Counted from the stretch's first letter, positions 7,038 to 14,141 are shown. The stretch: 24,231 nucleotides of DNA from a virus (IMGVR_UViG_3300042445_001169:1-24231), one strand, 5' to 3'. A program made the numbers and translations. Notes: a model not told the origin generated them from the sequence alone.

Positions 7038-9415
7038 TATAGTAGTTCTAATTGTTTGTCTTCTTTTAATGGAAACACCATCCACTTACCTGCACCATCA
7101 CGACCCTCTACTGGGTTACTTCCGGTCATATGCAAGCAGTAGGTACGTAGCCACGAGTTGAATCGTTGCTTAGACAACATACGGAACATGCCGTTGTTAT
7201 CCGCTATGAACTTATCGAACACATCATCAGGTCTGAATCGCTGATTCATCGGTATGAATGTAGAACCAAACTCTTGAGCCCACTCAGCAAACTCAGCGTT
7301 AGTCTCTGCTCTGAACTTACGTTCTTTAAGATTCACAAAGTTACACTTGACAAGCCCAGTATTGAGGTAACCCTGCAATACTTTGATCATGTAGTTATCG
7401 AACGCACACCAGTCATCTTGACTCCAATCGTTGAATAGCAACCGACCAAACTCATCCTGAGGTGTGAAGTCTTTGGAATAGAATTGCTTAAACTCCATCT
7501 CCCACTTACGTCTCTCAAATGAGTTACCCTTACCTTGTATGGCATAGTTGGTCGTGATGACCACCTTAGGTGACTTGTGGAATGGAATCTTGATTGCATC
7601 CTTATTCTTACGCTCGACTGTAATACCCTCGGTAACCACCGAGAATAAACGCTCAAAGTCAAAGTTCTTCTTGACATCATCGAACACCAACACCTGCGTG
7701 TCTGTACTAACTAACTGATAAGCAAATGACTTATCAAAGGAGAATGACTTACCATCAATGGTGACCGCCTTCTTCATCCGGCTGATGCCGTTCATGAATA
7801 GACCCTTACCCGTTCCTCCCTCAGGATTCTCAGATATCACCTCATCATTAATGATGACAGCCGGGCAGTAGCCCCCGTTCTTGAATGCGTGAAGGATAAA
7901 GCCAATGGTCGACTCGATGGATGCCACACGTTGGTCATCACTGCCACCGATGTTGCGTATAAATGTTTTGTAGTCACACTCATCTGCAGGGCAGAAGATG
8001 AAGTCACGTTGAATGACCTGGTCTGACCACACGTAGCCACCTAGGTCCTCATAGTTTAGTAGCACTTTCTTATCCTTGGTCACCTTGACCACACCATTCT
8101 TAAAGTATAAGTACGCCTCATCCTTTGTGTCCTCCACAAAGTAAATGTTCACAGAGTCAAGCATAGACAAGAAGTCTTCTCTAAAGAATCTAGTCTTGTC
8201 CGCAAAGTAATTGTACACGCTCAGATCCTGAAAGTTATTTAGGATATGGTTTAGTACAAAGTCCTTGATGTCATCCTCTGTACACATCTCAATTAGATTC
8301 TGATTGATGCGTACAAAGATGAAGCCCTTGTTACCCTCAGGCACATACTTACGGTAGCCATTGTTTTCTAAGAATGTCTTTAGCTCGTAGTGGATTAATG
8401 TAACCACACCTTTGTCACTCTTAGTCCAGAATGTATTCTTACTCTGCTCCTCCTCGATTCTAGTTAGTACTGAATCAATCGTTCCGTCCTCCACCCCGGA
8501 GGCTTTCAATTGAGAACGGATATCCTTTTTTGGCACACCACGGCTTAGTTGATTCTTTGCAAAGTCAACACGAGATGTGTCCTCAAAGTATTTGGTAGCA
8601 TACTTGTCTGTGTGACGATATGCCGAGTCAATGATACCTTGTATCTCCTTGGTTGTAAAGTCCTCAGATGCGAATGCCATCATGCGGTACAATGCCTCTG
8701 ATTTAGTGACACCATACTCGTTGAATGCCATAGCTAGTACGAACAAGTTATTGTTGCGTGCACCTGGCACGAACCCAAACTTATTGTCCCACCACTTAGC
8801 CAAGCGATTAATAATCTCATCCTCATCATCGATAGGGATGGTTGGCCTCATGTCCCTAGTCACGTGCTCCATCTCTGACTCATCCAATTTGTTCCACTCT
8901 AGTGAGTTGACATTCACAAATATGGTCGGGTCATAAGACTCATAGCATACACGAGATACATTCTTGGATGTCTTATCAAACTGCTCGCAGTTATAATGGG
9001 TCTCTAAAGCATTAAAGAATAACTTATGCTTAGTTACATCCTTTGGTATCTTGACCAACACTTTCAGACCATTACCTGATGGTGATATAAAAACTGAGAA
9101 CGTATAAGGGTCATTAGCCAATTCATCTTTCTTAGCTAGTATCTCATCATTGGATGGGAAGTTATCAAAGTCTAAACATATCAGACCACTATGCTCCAAT
9201 AGGGCAGAGTCCTCACGCTTAGAGAACGTACCTGAGAAACAAATCGCAGGCAGGTCTTGCTTGAGCTTATTACGTAGCTCCTTGTCTTTCTCCAATCTAA
9301 TCTTTCGAACGATGTCCTTGGACTTACCCTCCTTAACTCTGGAGAGTATAGCCAGCACATCCCGATAGAATGGGACAGACGTTTCTTTTATGTTAGAAAA
9401 TATGGTTACTTGCAT
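7037..9415 (-). CDS. Fused primase (VirE-N/AEP type) and SF3 replicative helicase
   Basis: A 792-residue replication protein. The N-terminal part (about 1-175) resembles the BT4734/VirE-N prim-pol-like domain: LDFDNF (81-86), SPSGNGLKVLV (111-121) and FDKTSKNVSRVCY (146-158), which form the metal and nucleotide site. A primase C-terminal helical region follows (about 200-275). The C-terminal part is a D5-like SF3 helicase: Walker A EGGTGKG (532-538), Walker B QVLVFDDV (574-581), sensor VVITTNY (618-624) and an arginine pair at 635-636. Such proteins prime and unwind at the phage fork. The gene precedes the SF2 helicase and follows a small SH3-like gene and the 9784-9965 repeat element. Confidence 0.92.
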   Translation of the reverse strand: MQVTIFSNIKETSVPFYRDVLAILSRVKEGKSKDIVRKIRLEKDKELRNKLKQDLPAICFSGTFSKREDSALLEHSGLICLDFDNFPSNDEILAKKDELANDPYTFSVFISPSGNGLKVLVKIPKDVTKHKLFFNALETHYNCEQFDKTSKNVSRVCYESYDPTIFVNVNSLEWNKLDESEMEHVTRDMRPTIPIDDEDEIINRLAKWWDNKFGFVPGARNNNLFVLAMAFNEYGVTKSEALYRMMAFASEDFTTKEIQGIIDSAYRHTDKYATKYFEDTSRVDFAKNQLSRGVPKKDIRSQLKASGVEDGTIDSVLTRIEEEQSKNTFWTKSDKGVVTLIHYELKTFLENNGYRKYVPEGNKGFIFVRINQNLIEMCTEDDIKDFVLNHILNNFQDLSVYNYFADKTRFFREDFLSMLDSVNIYFVEDTKDEAYLYFKNGVVKVTKDKKVLLNYEDLGGYVWSDQVIQRDFIFCPADECDYKTFIRNIGGSDDQRVASIESTIGFILHAFKNGGYCPAVIINDEVISENPEGGTGKGLFMNGISRMKKAVTIDGKSFSFDKSFAYQLVSTDTQVLVFDDVKKNFDFERLFSVVTEGITVERKNKDAIKIPFHKSPKVVITTNYAIQGKGNSFERRKWEMEFKQFYSKDFTPQDEFGRLLFNDWSQDDWCAFDNYMIKVLQGYLNTGLVKCNFVNLKERKFRAETNAEFAEWAQEFGSTFIPMNQRFRPDDVFDKFIADNNGMFRMLSKQRFNSWLRTYCLHMTGSNPVEGRDGAGKWMVFPLKEDKQLELL

Positions 9416-9435
9416 TTGCGTATTGGTGATTAGAT

Positions 9436-9738
9436 TTACTTACGTACTGGTAACTCAAAGTTCATGGTAAGCCAAGTAAATAACTCGATGTTCTCGCCAT
9501 TGTTCATCCACTCATCACGCAAGTCATCCCAATCTGTAGCACCATCAGGTAATGTCTGTCCCACCAAGCCATACTCAGAGTAAGATAGGATAGTATTGAT
9601 GAATTCTCTTGAGTACATCATGATGGTCTCGTTGTTATCAAACTTGACATGCTTTGCACCTGATTGATCCTGTCCAATTATTGTACCCCATCCGTAACGG
9701 ATATCAAAAACTCGGTCGTTAATCTTAAAATTTGCCAT
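9436..9738 (-). CDS. Hypothetical protein with SH3/Tudor-like barrel, 100 aa
   Basis: ATG at 9738 (MANFKINDRVFDIRYGWGTI) is preferred to the upstream ATG at 9777, which would place translation inside an inverted repeat. The N-terminal half, DRVFDIRYGWGTIIGQDQSG followed by AKHVKFDN and TIMMYSREF, has the strand pattern and Gly positions of a small SH3-like barrel, often a nucleic-acid or protein-binding module. The second half is acidic (DWDDLRDEW). It lies between the duplicated GTGTAC element and the primase-helicase gene, so it may be a replication accessory protein. That role is inferred from position only. Confidence 0.75.
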   Translation of the reverse strand: MANFKINDRVFDIRYGWGTIIGQDQSGAKHVKFDNNETIMMYSREFINTILSYSEYGLVGQTLPDGATDWDDLRDEWMNNGENIELFTWLTMNFELPVRK

Positions 9739-9768
9739 AATATTTATTAGTTTTTTAAAAAGTTTACA

Positions 9769-9792
9769 TTTGTACACAAAAAAGTGTACAAA
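9769..9792. promoter_or_regulatory. Perfect inverted repeat TTTGTACAC-N6-GTGTACAAA
   Basis: Arms of 9 bases (9769-9777 and 9784-9792) flank AAAAAA. It lies 31 bases upstream of the gene starting at 9738, a position fitting an operator or an initiator-protein site. The same TTGTACAC word recurs at 9956-9963 and 20142-20149. Confidence 0.6.
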
Positions 9793-9965
9793 ATATTTTA
9801 AAGTTTACATTTATAACTTACTGATATATAATAAGTTATATTTATTATTCTTTGATTATGTACAAAGTGAACAAAATATATAAGAAAAGAGAAAAAAATA
9901 ATTTATCTAAAAAGAAAAAATATATATTCATCTAAGTCCCACATATTTTGTTCATTTGTACACAA
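9784..9965 (+). repeat. Duplicated AT-rich element, copy 1 (GTGTAC-bounded)
   Basis: About 180 bases between the SSB-like gene (stop at 9968) and the gene starting at 9738. It starts with GTGTAC (9784), has the 31-base core 9800-9830 (AAAGTTTACATTTATAACTT then A, C, TGATATATA), later GAACAAAATATA, and ends with TTGTACACAA (9956-9965). Copy 2 at 19969-20151 keeps the order and spacing: the boundary motif is 16 bases before the core in both, and core to terminal TTGTACAC is 156 versus 157 bases. The core differs at one position. Both lie on the same strand. No gene fits inside. Confidence 0.85.
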
Positions 9966-9967
9966 GA

Positions 9968-10276
9968 TTAGAATGGAAGGTCTTGTTCTTCCACTGTTGG
10001 AGTAGCAGGTGCCGATGGCTTAGAGCCACCTTGCTTGGCCGTAGAGCCACCATCTGATGACCACACTAACTTCCCATTAGCCAAGTAGTTTTTCTTAGCC
10101 TTAGACTCACGCTCTTCCTTGGTCTGAGACTCGGTGATAGTTAATACGTTTCCGTAGTTGTCCTCCTCGTCATTGATTGAGATAGTAATGTTAAGGTAGT
10201 TACCCTTTTCTCCTTTAACTAATTTGTCCTTAGAGATTTTTGATACATCTAACGATGCTGAAAATAATTGTGCCAT
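9968..10276 (-). CDS. Single-stranded DNA-binding protein-like, 102 aa
   Basis: A small strand-rich N-terminal domain (FSASLDVSKI, GNYLNITISIND, GNVLTITESQ, LVW) is followed by a Gly/Ser/Pro-rich linker (GGSTAKQGGSKPSAPATP) and an acidic tail ending EEQDLPF. The tail closely matches the D-[IL]-P-F tip by which bacterial SSBs recruit partners, which is the main ground for the call. It is shorter than host SSB (about 170 residues). The adjacent exonuclease and annealing genes complete a recombination set. The gene ends two bases from the duplicated element. Confidence 0.8.
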   Translation of the reverse strand: MAQLFSASLDVSKISKDKLVKGEKGNYLNITISINDEEDNYGNVLTITESQTKEERESKAKKNYLANGKLVWSSDGGSTAKQGGSKPSAPATPTVEEQDLPF

Positions 10277-10288
10277 AATTGTTTTTGT

Positions 10289-11020
10289 TTATAAAGTTTC
10301 TAATTTGTAATACTGATTAATGTCATCGGTCGCATTCGGACCGAAGAACTTTTGGTATACCTCGATAGCTTTGTATACCTTCTCTCTGCCACGATCCAAG
10401 AACTCATCCGAGCACTCAAACAAGCCCGTACGCAGGCTATCTTTCTCAACTGCGATAAATACCATAGGCTTACCAAATAACTGGTTGTAGATGTAAGCCT
10501 GTGAGTCGTAGTTATACTTGCGAGCAGAGAACTTGAAGTCATCAAGATTGGTGGTAGTTTTTAAATCTATTAGTATTTCACTACCAACAATATCTGATTT
10601 ACCTTTCCATTGGATGCCACCAATCTCACCGATGGCCGGCACCTCATACGAGTTGTCCTCATCACGTATCATGTCATAGAATGTCAGGTTACCCATCAAA
10701 GCTTTGACCATGCGGTCACACTCATCAGCCTCTTTCTGTAGCAGTAGCATGTCTGTGCTATGTGCCGACAATGCTTCTTTGTAGATGTTGGTCGTGCGTG
10801 TCGATGCCTCCACCTTGATGAAGTTCTTTAGCTTCTCAGGTTCTAGTATGGATGCGTGAAAATAGGAGCCTGCAAGCATAGCCGGTGTCTTATCTTTAGG
10901 CACACCATACTGCGTAGGATTGTAAAGCAATGCACCAATGTCTGAGTTAGACAAGTAGTTACGACCTACGCCCAAGTAGTACTCGGTATCATTTCGTAGT
11001 GTTTCTAATATGGTAGTCAT
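10289..11020 (-). CDS. PD-(D/E)XK exonuclease, RecE/DUF3799-like
   Basis: 243 residues from ATG at 11020 (MTTILETLRNDTEYYLGVGR). Motifs of the lambda-exonuclease/RecE-like fold can be seen: S23-N-S-D near the N-terminus, GSYFH (51-55), D143 (KSDIVG), D152-x-K154 (IDLKTT), and Q174-A-Y-x-Y178. Such enzymes resect 5' ends of double-stranded DNA to make 3' tails, which a partner annealing protein then pairs. That partner is probably the DUF1071-like protein at 11201-11785 in the same operon, with the SSB-like protein downstream. The start overlaps a 71-aa gene by 32 bases. Confidence 0.9.
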   Translation of the reverse strand: MTTILETLRNDTEYYLGVGRNYLSNSDIGALLYNPTQYGVPKDKTPAMLAGSYFHASILEPEKLKNFIKVEASTRTTNIYKEALSAHSTDMLLLQKEADECDRMVKALMGNLTFYDMIRDEDNSYEVPAIGEIGGIQWKGKSDIVGSEILIDLKTTTNLDDFKFSARKYNYDSQAYIYNQLFGKPMVFIAVEKDSLRTGLFECSDEFLDRGREKVYKAIEVYQKFFGPNATDDINQYYKLETL

Positions 11021-11204
11021 AAAATATAAGTTTTGCTTTGTGAATTTTATCCTCCCTTTGGGAGATGATAGCATTAATAATAAAGATGTGTTCCCAATAT
11101 GTACACTGATTGATAACCTTGATGTAGTCTTTTACCTTAACACCTAGTTCATCTGCCATCAGTATATCTATAAAGATGTCCACATTAGGATTCTTTATTT
11201 TCAT
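10989..11204 (-). CDS. Hypothetical protein, 71 aa
   Basis: ATG at 11204 overlaps the stop of the annealing-protein gene by 4 bases (ATGA type), which supports translational coupling. The protein starts MKIKNPNVDIFIDILMADEL and is mostly helical and basic at the C-terminus. The last 10 residues overlap the exonuclease start. Placement between an annealing protein and its exonuclease suggests an accessory or adaptor role, but nothing in the sequence proves it. Family not recognised. Confidence 0.7.
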   Translation of the reverse strand: MKIKNPNVDIFIDILMADELGVKVKDYIKVINQCTYWEHIFIINAIISQREDKIHKAKLIFYDYHIRNTTK

Positions 11205-11785
11205 TTCTTTAACTTATTAATTGCAGACTTGACTTGATCCGATAGCTCGTACTTCTTGGATAGGTTCTTGAACACATCCTCAGACTTGAGGCCAATGTTA
11301 TCGACAACATAGTTGACCACCTTGCCCCAGTTCTCATCACCCACCTCAAGAGCCACCTTAGCAGTTGACTTAGGAGCGATAGCCTTAGGCTCGTCAAAAA
11401 ATTCTTCTTTGTTGTAGATGTTTAAAGCTAGTCCATGTAGTGCAAGAGCCTTAACTGTGCATCTTTGTATGGCCTTGTTTGTATCAAAAGAAGTGATCTT
11501 ATCTAATCGAATAGACGCATTGCGTATATCCATAATTGGGAGATACTCTATGTGTTCAATATTATTAATTGTAACACCAACTTTTACAAATGCAGTCATA
11601 CCATCTGTGAAATAATTAACACCATTCTCTGTCTCAAATACGGTGCGTTGAATATCTGGGTAATGTTCTTTTACTGCACCCCAGGCTGTGCTCCATGAAA
11701 TGTAGGATAAGTTTCCTCTCTTTTCCACCTTGCTTGAAAGGTTAATAGAGGATAAAGTTTTAAATACTGATTGCGTTTTTTCCAT
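11201..11785 (-). CDS. Single-strand annealing protein, DUF1071/Sak-like (Rad52-like)
   Basis: 194 residues. The N-terminal pattern VEKRGNLSYISWSTAWGAVKEHYPD (20-44), then strands around GMTAFVKVGVTINNIEHIEYLPIMD and the helix NKAIQRCTVKALALHGLALNIY, matches DUF1071/Sak-type annealing proteins, which have a Rad52-like fold and pair complementary single strands. The C-terminal 50 residues form a separate helical domain after an Ala/Pro/Lys linker (KAIAPKSTAK). It forms a recombinase pair with the exonuclease downstream. An HNH endonuclease gene overlaps its start by 26 bases, the typical position for a homing gene beside its target. Confidence 0.88.
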   Translation of the reverse strand: MEKTQSVFKTLSSINLSSKVEKRGNLSYISWSTAWGAVKEHYPDIQRTVFETENGVNYFTDGMTAFVKVGVTINNIEHIEYLPIMDIRNASIRLDKITSFDTNKAIQRCTVKALALHGLALNIYNKEEFFDEPKAIAPKSTAKVALEVGDENWGKVVNYVVDNIGLKSEDVFKNLSKKYELSDQVKSAINKLKK

Positions 11786-12317
11786 TGTATTTATTGATTA
11801 TATTATTATTTAATTCATAATTTACTCTTGCATTGTGGGCTTCTTCTTCCGTATCAAATAAACCTAAATAAATCTTTTTACTATTTAAGTTTATGTATGA
11901 TTCAAACTTATTGCATATTTTAGATAAACTTACGCCAGGATATTTGCTAGATGTTTTAGTCATAGACCACCTGTGACATGAATTTTCCATACGAGATACC
12001 CATTCTAAATTACAAAGTCTGTTATCAGAAGTGATACCATTTATATGATTTACTTGTGTGCAATTTTCTCCTCTATGTAAACCAAAATTATTAGCAACTA
12101 ATACGTGAACATAGTATGCTTTAGTTATCTGATTAATTGTTAATCTTAATTGGAGATAACCGTTTTTCACTCGACCAGGACTCATTATTTTTTCTAAACG
12201 AAGCATAGTAGAATTTTTGCCATTCTTGTCTATCCTTTGTAATCTTTTAATTCGACCATGATCACTAACCTGATACTTACCTTCATAACCTTCGATGTCT
12301 TTCCATACTTCAGTCAT
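11760..12317 (-). CDS. HNH homing endonuclease with NUMOD4 and AP2 domains
   Basis: 185 residues from ATG at 12317. Domains in order: NUMOD4 (EVWKDIEGYEGKYQVSDHGR, 3-22), HNH (H71 in YVHVLVAN; N90-H91-I-N93; NRLCNLEWV, 99-107), and an AP2-like DNA-binding domain (KYPGVSLSKICNKFESYI, then KKIYLGLFDTEEEAHNA; about 125-169). AP2-HNH proteins are mobile endonucleases of phages and of the lineage ancestral to plant AP2 factors. The gene is more AT-rich than its neighbours and its end overlaps the annealing gene start by 26 bases. It probably cuts that gene, or the junction, in relatives that lack the insertion. Confidence 0.92.
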   Translation of the reverse strand: MTEVWKDIEGYEGKYQVSDHGRIKRLQRIDKNGKNSTMLRLEKIMSPGRVKNGYLQLRLTINQITKAYYVHVLVANNFGLHRGENCTQVNHINGITSDNRLCNLEWVSRMENSCHRWSMTKTSSKYPGVSLSKICNKFESYINLNSKKIYLGLFDTEEEAHNARVNYELNNNIINKYNGKNAISI

Positions 12318-12337
12318 AATAATATTTTTTAGAAAAC

Positions 12338-12419
12338 GATGCCCCATAAAATCCACCGCTCTTCACTTCGGTTTCAATTAAGGGGCATCAAATGCTTTAG
12401 GTTGCTATAATGTGAAGAG
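12338..12419 (-). ncRNA. Pseudoknot-capable structured leader upstream of the HNH and annealing genes
   Basis: Two perfect 8-bp pairings cross each other: GATGCCCC (12338-12345) with GGGGCATC (12382-12389), and CTCTTCAC (12359-12366) with GTGAAGAG (12412-12419). The 12359-12366 strand lies in the loop of a small hairpin (12355-12358 with 12369-12372). The region fills the gap between the stop at 12437 and the start at 12317. It could be a regulatory RNA, a terminator/antiterminator, or a remnant linked to the endonuclease insertion. Confidence 0.5.
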
Positions 12420-12436
12420 GCAACTGCACGACAAAT

Positions 12437-12745
12437 TTAACCCTTTTCTTGAAATAAACAATAGCCAAGCAGTAAATAATTATATAAATCTGCAAAGCGT
12501 GACTCCAAAGGCTCTGCTTGAGGCAGATTTGGATTCTTAATATGTGCCTGAACAGAGCTTAACTGCTTGTCAAAAAAGATTGACCAAACTTGTAATGGGC
12601 TGATCCCCGCACGCTTGGCTGACTCCTTGAAGTTATTGAGCACGTCAGTATTCTCTAGCGTGTACTCAGGTTGCTTTGCCTTTCTAATTGACATGGCATG
12701 ATTTAGTAGCGTATCGTACGCCTCGTTGAATTGTTCTTGTGTCAT
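12437..12745 (-). CDS. Small helical phage protein, possibly DUF1599-like
   Basis: 102 residues, all-alpha pattern. The region EYTLENTDVLNNFKESAKRA, then SPLQVWSIFFDKQLSSVQAH and EPLESRFADLYNYLLLG, resembles the DUF1599/nucleotide-modification-associated family, where conserved acidic and Asn/Arg positions lie on helices. I rate this as a resemblance only. The start lies 5 bases after the stop of the upstream gene. If right, the protein might act on nucleotides or modified bases, in line with the MazG and methylase-like genes elsewhere in the window. Confidence 0.7.
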   Translation of the reverse strand: MTQEQFNEAYDTLLNHAMSIRKAKQPEYTLENTDVLNNFKESAKRAGISPLQVWSIFFDKQLSSVQAHIKNPNLPQAEPLESRFADLYNYLLLGYCLFQEKG

Positions 12746-12750
12746 GATAA

Positions 12751-13077
12751 TTATTTTTTATAAAATTCTTTTAAGCTACTTATGAATTGATTGGGTAAGT
12801 CAATAAATAATAAATCAATATCTGTATCACTAGACTCACTTAAAATTCTATCTAAAACCCTATTAAAAAAACTAATTGATTCTTTGTTATCTTTTAAAAT
12901 TTTAGCTAGTTGAATATAATTTTGTAAGAAGTACAATTCACCACTAGGGTGGCATTTGAAAATCCTTTCAGAATACTTTTCAATATTTAAAATCTTACAA
13001 GCCTCCCCAAAACTTATTGAATCTGTGATCATTTTTTGGAAAAACATTTCTGGTTCTTCTTTTATTTCTTGTGTCAT
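12751..13077 (-). CDS. Hypothetical AT-rich protein, 108 aa
   Basis: Starts MTQEIKEEPEMFFQKMITDS and is Ile/Leu/Lys/Ser-rich and helical, with a LDRILSESSDTDIDLLFIDL stretch. It overlaps the upstream gene by 4 bases (ATGA). Its composition is more AT-rich than the genes either side, like the gene at 3694-4029 and the homing endonucleases. No recognised motif; function unknown. Confidence 0.65.
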   Translation of the reverse strand: MTQEIKEEPEMFFQKMITDSISFGEACKILNIEKYSERIFKCHPSGELYFLQNYIQLAKILKDNKESISFFNRVLDRILSESSDTDIDLLFIDLPNQFISSLKEFYKK

Positions 13078-13334
13078 ACTAAATATCTGTCTATTTCATT
13101 ATTAATTTGCTCGTGATTGATAGCATGAGCTACCTTGATGTTAAAATAATTCCTATTAGCCATCCAGTGCTCAGGTAAATCCTCAAACTGAATAAGTAGG
13201 TAGTGGTAGTCACCACTGGCTTTTAGTACCAACAAATTGTTGCCACCAAGCACACTTGCGTAACGTATCCCTCTCTGTCGAAGAGTACGTTTAGTATGGT
13301 TTGATAAACCAAGGGGTGTCATCTTTTTGCCCAT
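13074..13334 (-). CDS. Hypothetical basic protein, 86 aa
   Basis: Begins MGKKMTPLGLSNHTKRTLRQ; the first 30 residues are basic, with an RQRGIRYASVLG helix-turn pattern. Beta strands NLLVLKASGDYHYLLIQFED follow. It overlaps the zinc-ribbon gene upstream by 16 bases and the next gene by 4. A nucleic-acid-binding role is possible from charge alone. Family unknown. Confidence 0.68.
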   Translation of the reverse strand: MGKKMTPLGLSNHTKRTLRQRGIRYASVLGGNNLLVLKASGDYHYLLIQFEDLPEHWMANRNYFNIKVAHAINHEQINNEIDRYLV

Positions 13335-13621
13335 TCTTTTGAGTAGTCTATTGGTGCGTAGAACTTAGTTTGAACCCAACCAGCCTTGCGTAGTCTACGC
13401 TTCTTGTGGTCGATGTAAGGATAAAATGTGAAGTGACCCTGCGTGTGCTTTTGCAACTGCATTGTTTTATCACAATCATCACATACTAGGTTCATTGTTA
13501 ACTTATTGCCTGACTTCACAAACAATCTCTCGACCACCTTTAGGTCGTGCTCATGCCCACACCATGGGCACCGCATGTCGGACTCCTCGAATCCTTTGCG
13601 GGATCTAATGATTTTCTCCAT
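13319..13621 (-). CDS. Zinc-ribbon protein, 100 aa
   Basis: Contains C18-P-W-C21 and C47-D-D-C50, two CxxC knuckles about 25 residues apart, the layout of a zinc ribbon, followed by a basic region (HKKRRLRKAGW). Zinc ribbons of this kind occur in DNA- or RNA-binding phage proteins. The ATG at 13621 is used; an inner Met (MRCPWCG) is a possible alternative start. The upstream small membrane gene overlaps its start by 17 bases. Confidence 0.75.
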   Translation of the reverse strand: MEKIIRSRKGFEESDMRCPWCGHEHDLKVVERLFVKSGNKLTMNLVCDDCDKTMQLQKHTQGHFTFYPYIDHKKRRLRKAGWVQTKFYAPIDYSKEWAKR

Positions 13622-13745
13622 AGGTTATTAAAATGTACAAACACAATAACGCACTCAATGTGCCTGATATGCCAATCAACACACCAGTAATAAATTGTCT
13701 GAAGGCAATCTCTGAGACCTCCTTGCAGTTAAATTTTTCTTCCAT
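13605..13745 (-). CDS. Small single-helix membrane protein, 46 aa
   Basis: ATG at 13745 overlaps the end of the DnaA-like gene by 17 bases, and the stop lies 17 bases inside the zinc-ribbon gene. A charged N-terminus (MEEKFNCKEVSEIAFRQ) is followed by one hydrophobic helix of about 23 residues (FITGVLIGISGTLSALLCLY). It is the fifth of five tiny membrane genes in 13605-14476. Role unknown; holin-like, antiholin-like or host-membrane functions are possible. Confidence 0.65.
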   Translation of the reverse strand: MEEKFNCKEVSEIAFRQFITGVLIGISGTLSALLCLYILITYGENH

Positions 13746-14061
13746 CTCTTTCACGAGCTAGTTCTTGTTTAGATTTAGCGGTCACTAGGTTAGTAGTGCC
13801 AGTTTGATTCTTTTCAAATTCTTTCATCTTATTGATGCCATATAAAATGGTAGCATGGTCAATAGGGTAGCCATACCTCTCACAATACCTTTGTATCTCC
13901 CATAACTTTACTCCCTCCTTGTCACATAAATTATAAAAATGGTGACGAGCTGAGACAATAGGGGATAGCTTAGTATTTAAAAACATATCCTTCTTTCTTA
14001 ATCTGTGTCGATAGCATATTCGCCTGGCGATTCTGTCTATCTTATCTACATCTGATATCAT
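13729..14061 (-). CDS. DnaA domain IV-like DNA-binding protein
   Basis: 110 residues. The segment SARHHFYNLCDKEGVKLWEI followed by QRYCERYGYPIDHATILYGI (37-76) has the layout of DnaA domain IV: the R-x-x-x-x-x-L helix, then G-hydrophobic-x-L-x-x-I, a Gly, and the D-H-[AS]-T-hydrophobic signature that reads the DnaA box. There is no ATPase domain. It is flanked by tiny membrane genes and overlaps the upstream one by 4 bases. It may bind the phage origin or host DnaA boxes; both are inferences. Basic N- and C-termini fit DNA binding. Confidence 0.72.
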   Translation of the reverse strand: MISDVDKIDRIARRICYRHRLRKKDMFLNTKLSPIVSARHHFYNLCDKEGVKLWEIQRYCERYGYPIDHATILYGINKMKEFEKNQTGTTNLVTAKSKQELARERDGRKI

Positions 14062-14141
14062 ATAACTATTACAAAAAATAATACTATTAAAACGACTATA
14101 CCAATTAGTAGGATGGTTGCCTTTCTTTGCTGATCTATCAT
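14058..14141 (-). CDS. Tiny single-helix membrane protein, 27 aa
   Basis: ATG at 14141 gives MIDQQRKATILLIGIVVLIV ending FFVIVI: seven hydrophilic residues and one 20-residue hydrophobic helix. Its stop overlaps the DnaA-like start by 4 bases (ATGA), and its start overlaps the stop of the gene upstream by 4 bases. The tight overlaps and clean hydrophobic profile argue that it is real despite the size. Confidence 0.55.
   Translation of the reverse strand: MIDQQRKATILLIGIVVLIVLFFVIVI

Noticed and set aside
7387-8040. Minus-strand frames of 67-97 residues within the primase-helicase
   Set aside because: They lie inside the primase gene in a second frame, are Arg/Ser-rich, and overlap the Walker motifs of the real frame.
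12338-12389. Simple rho-independent terminator at 12338-12389
   Set aside because: The stem closes a 36-base loop and is followed on the minus strand only by GTTTTCT; the crossing second pairing is not explained by a terminator.
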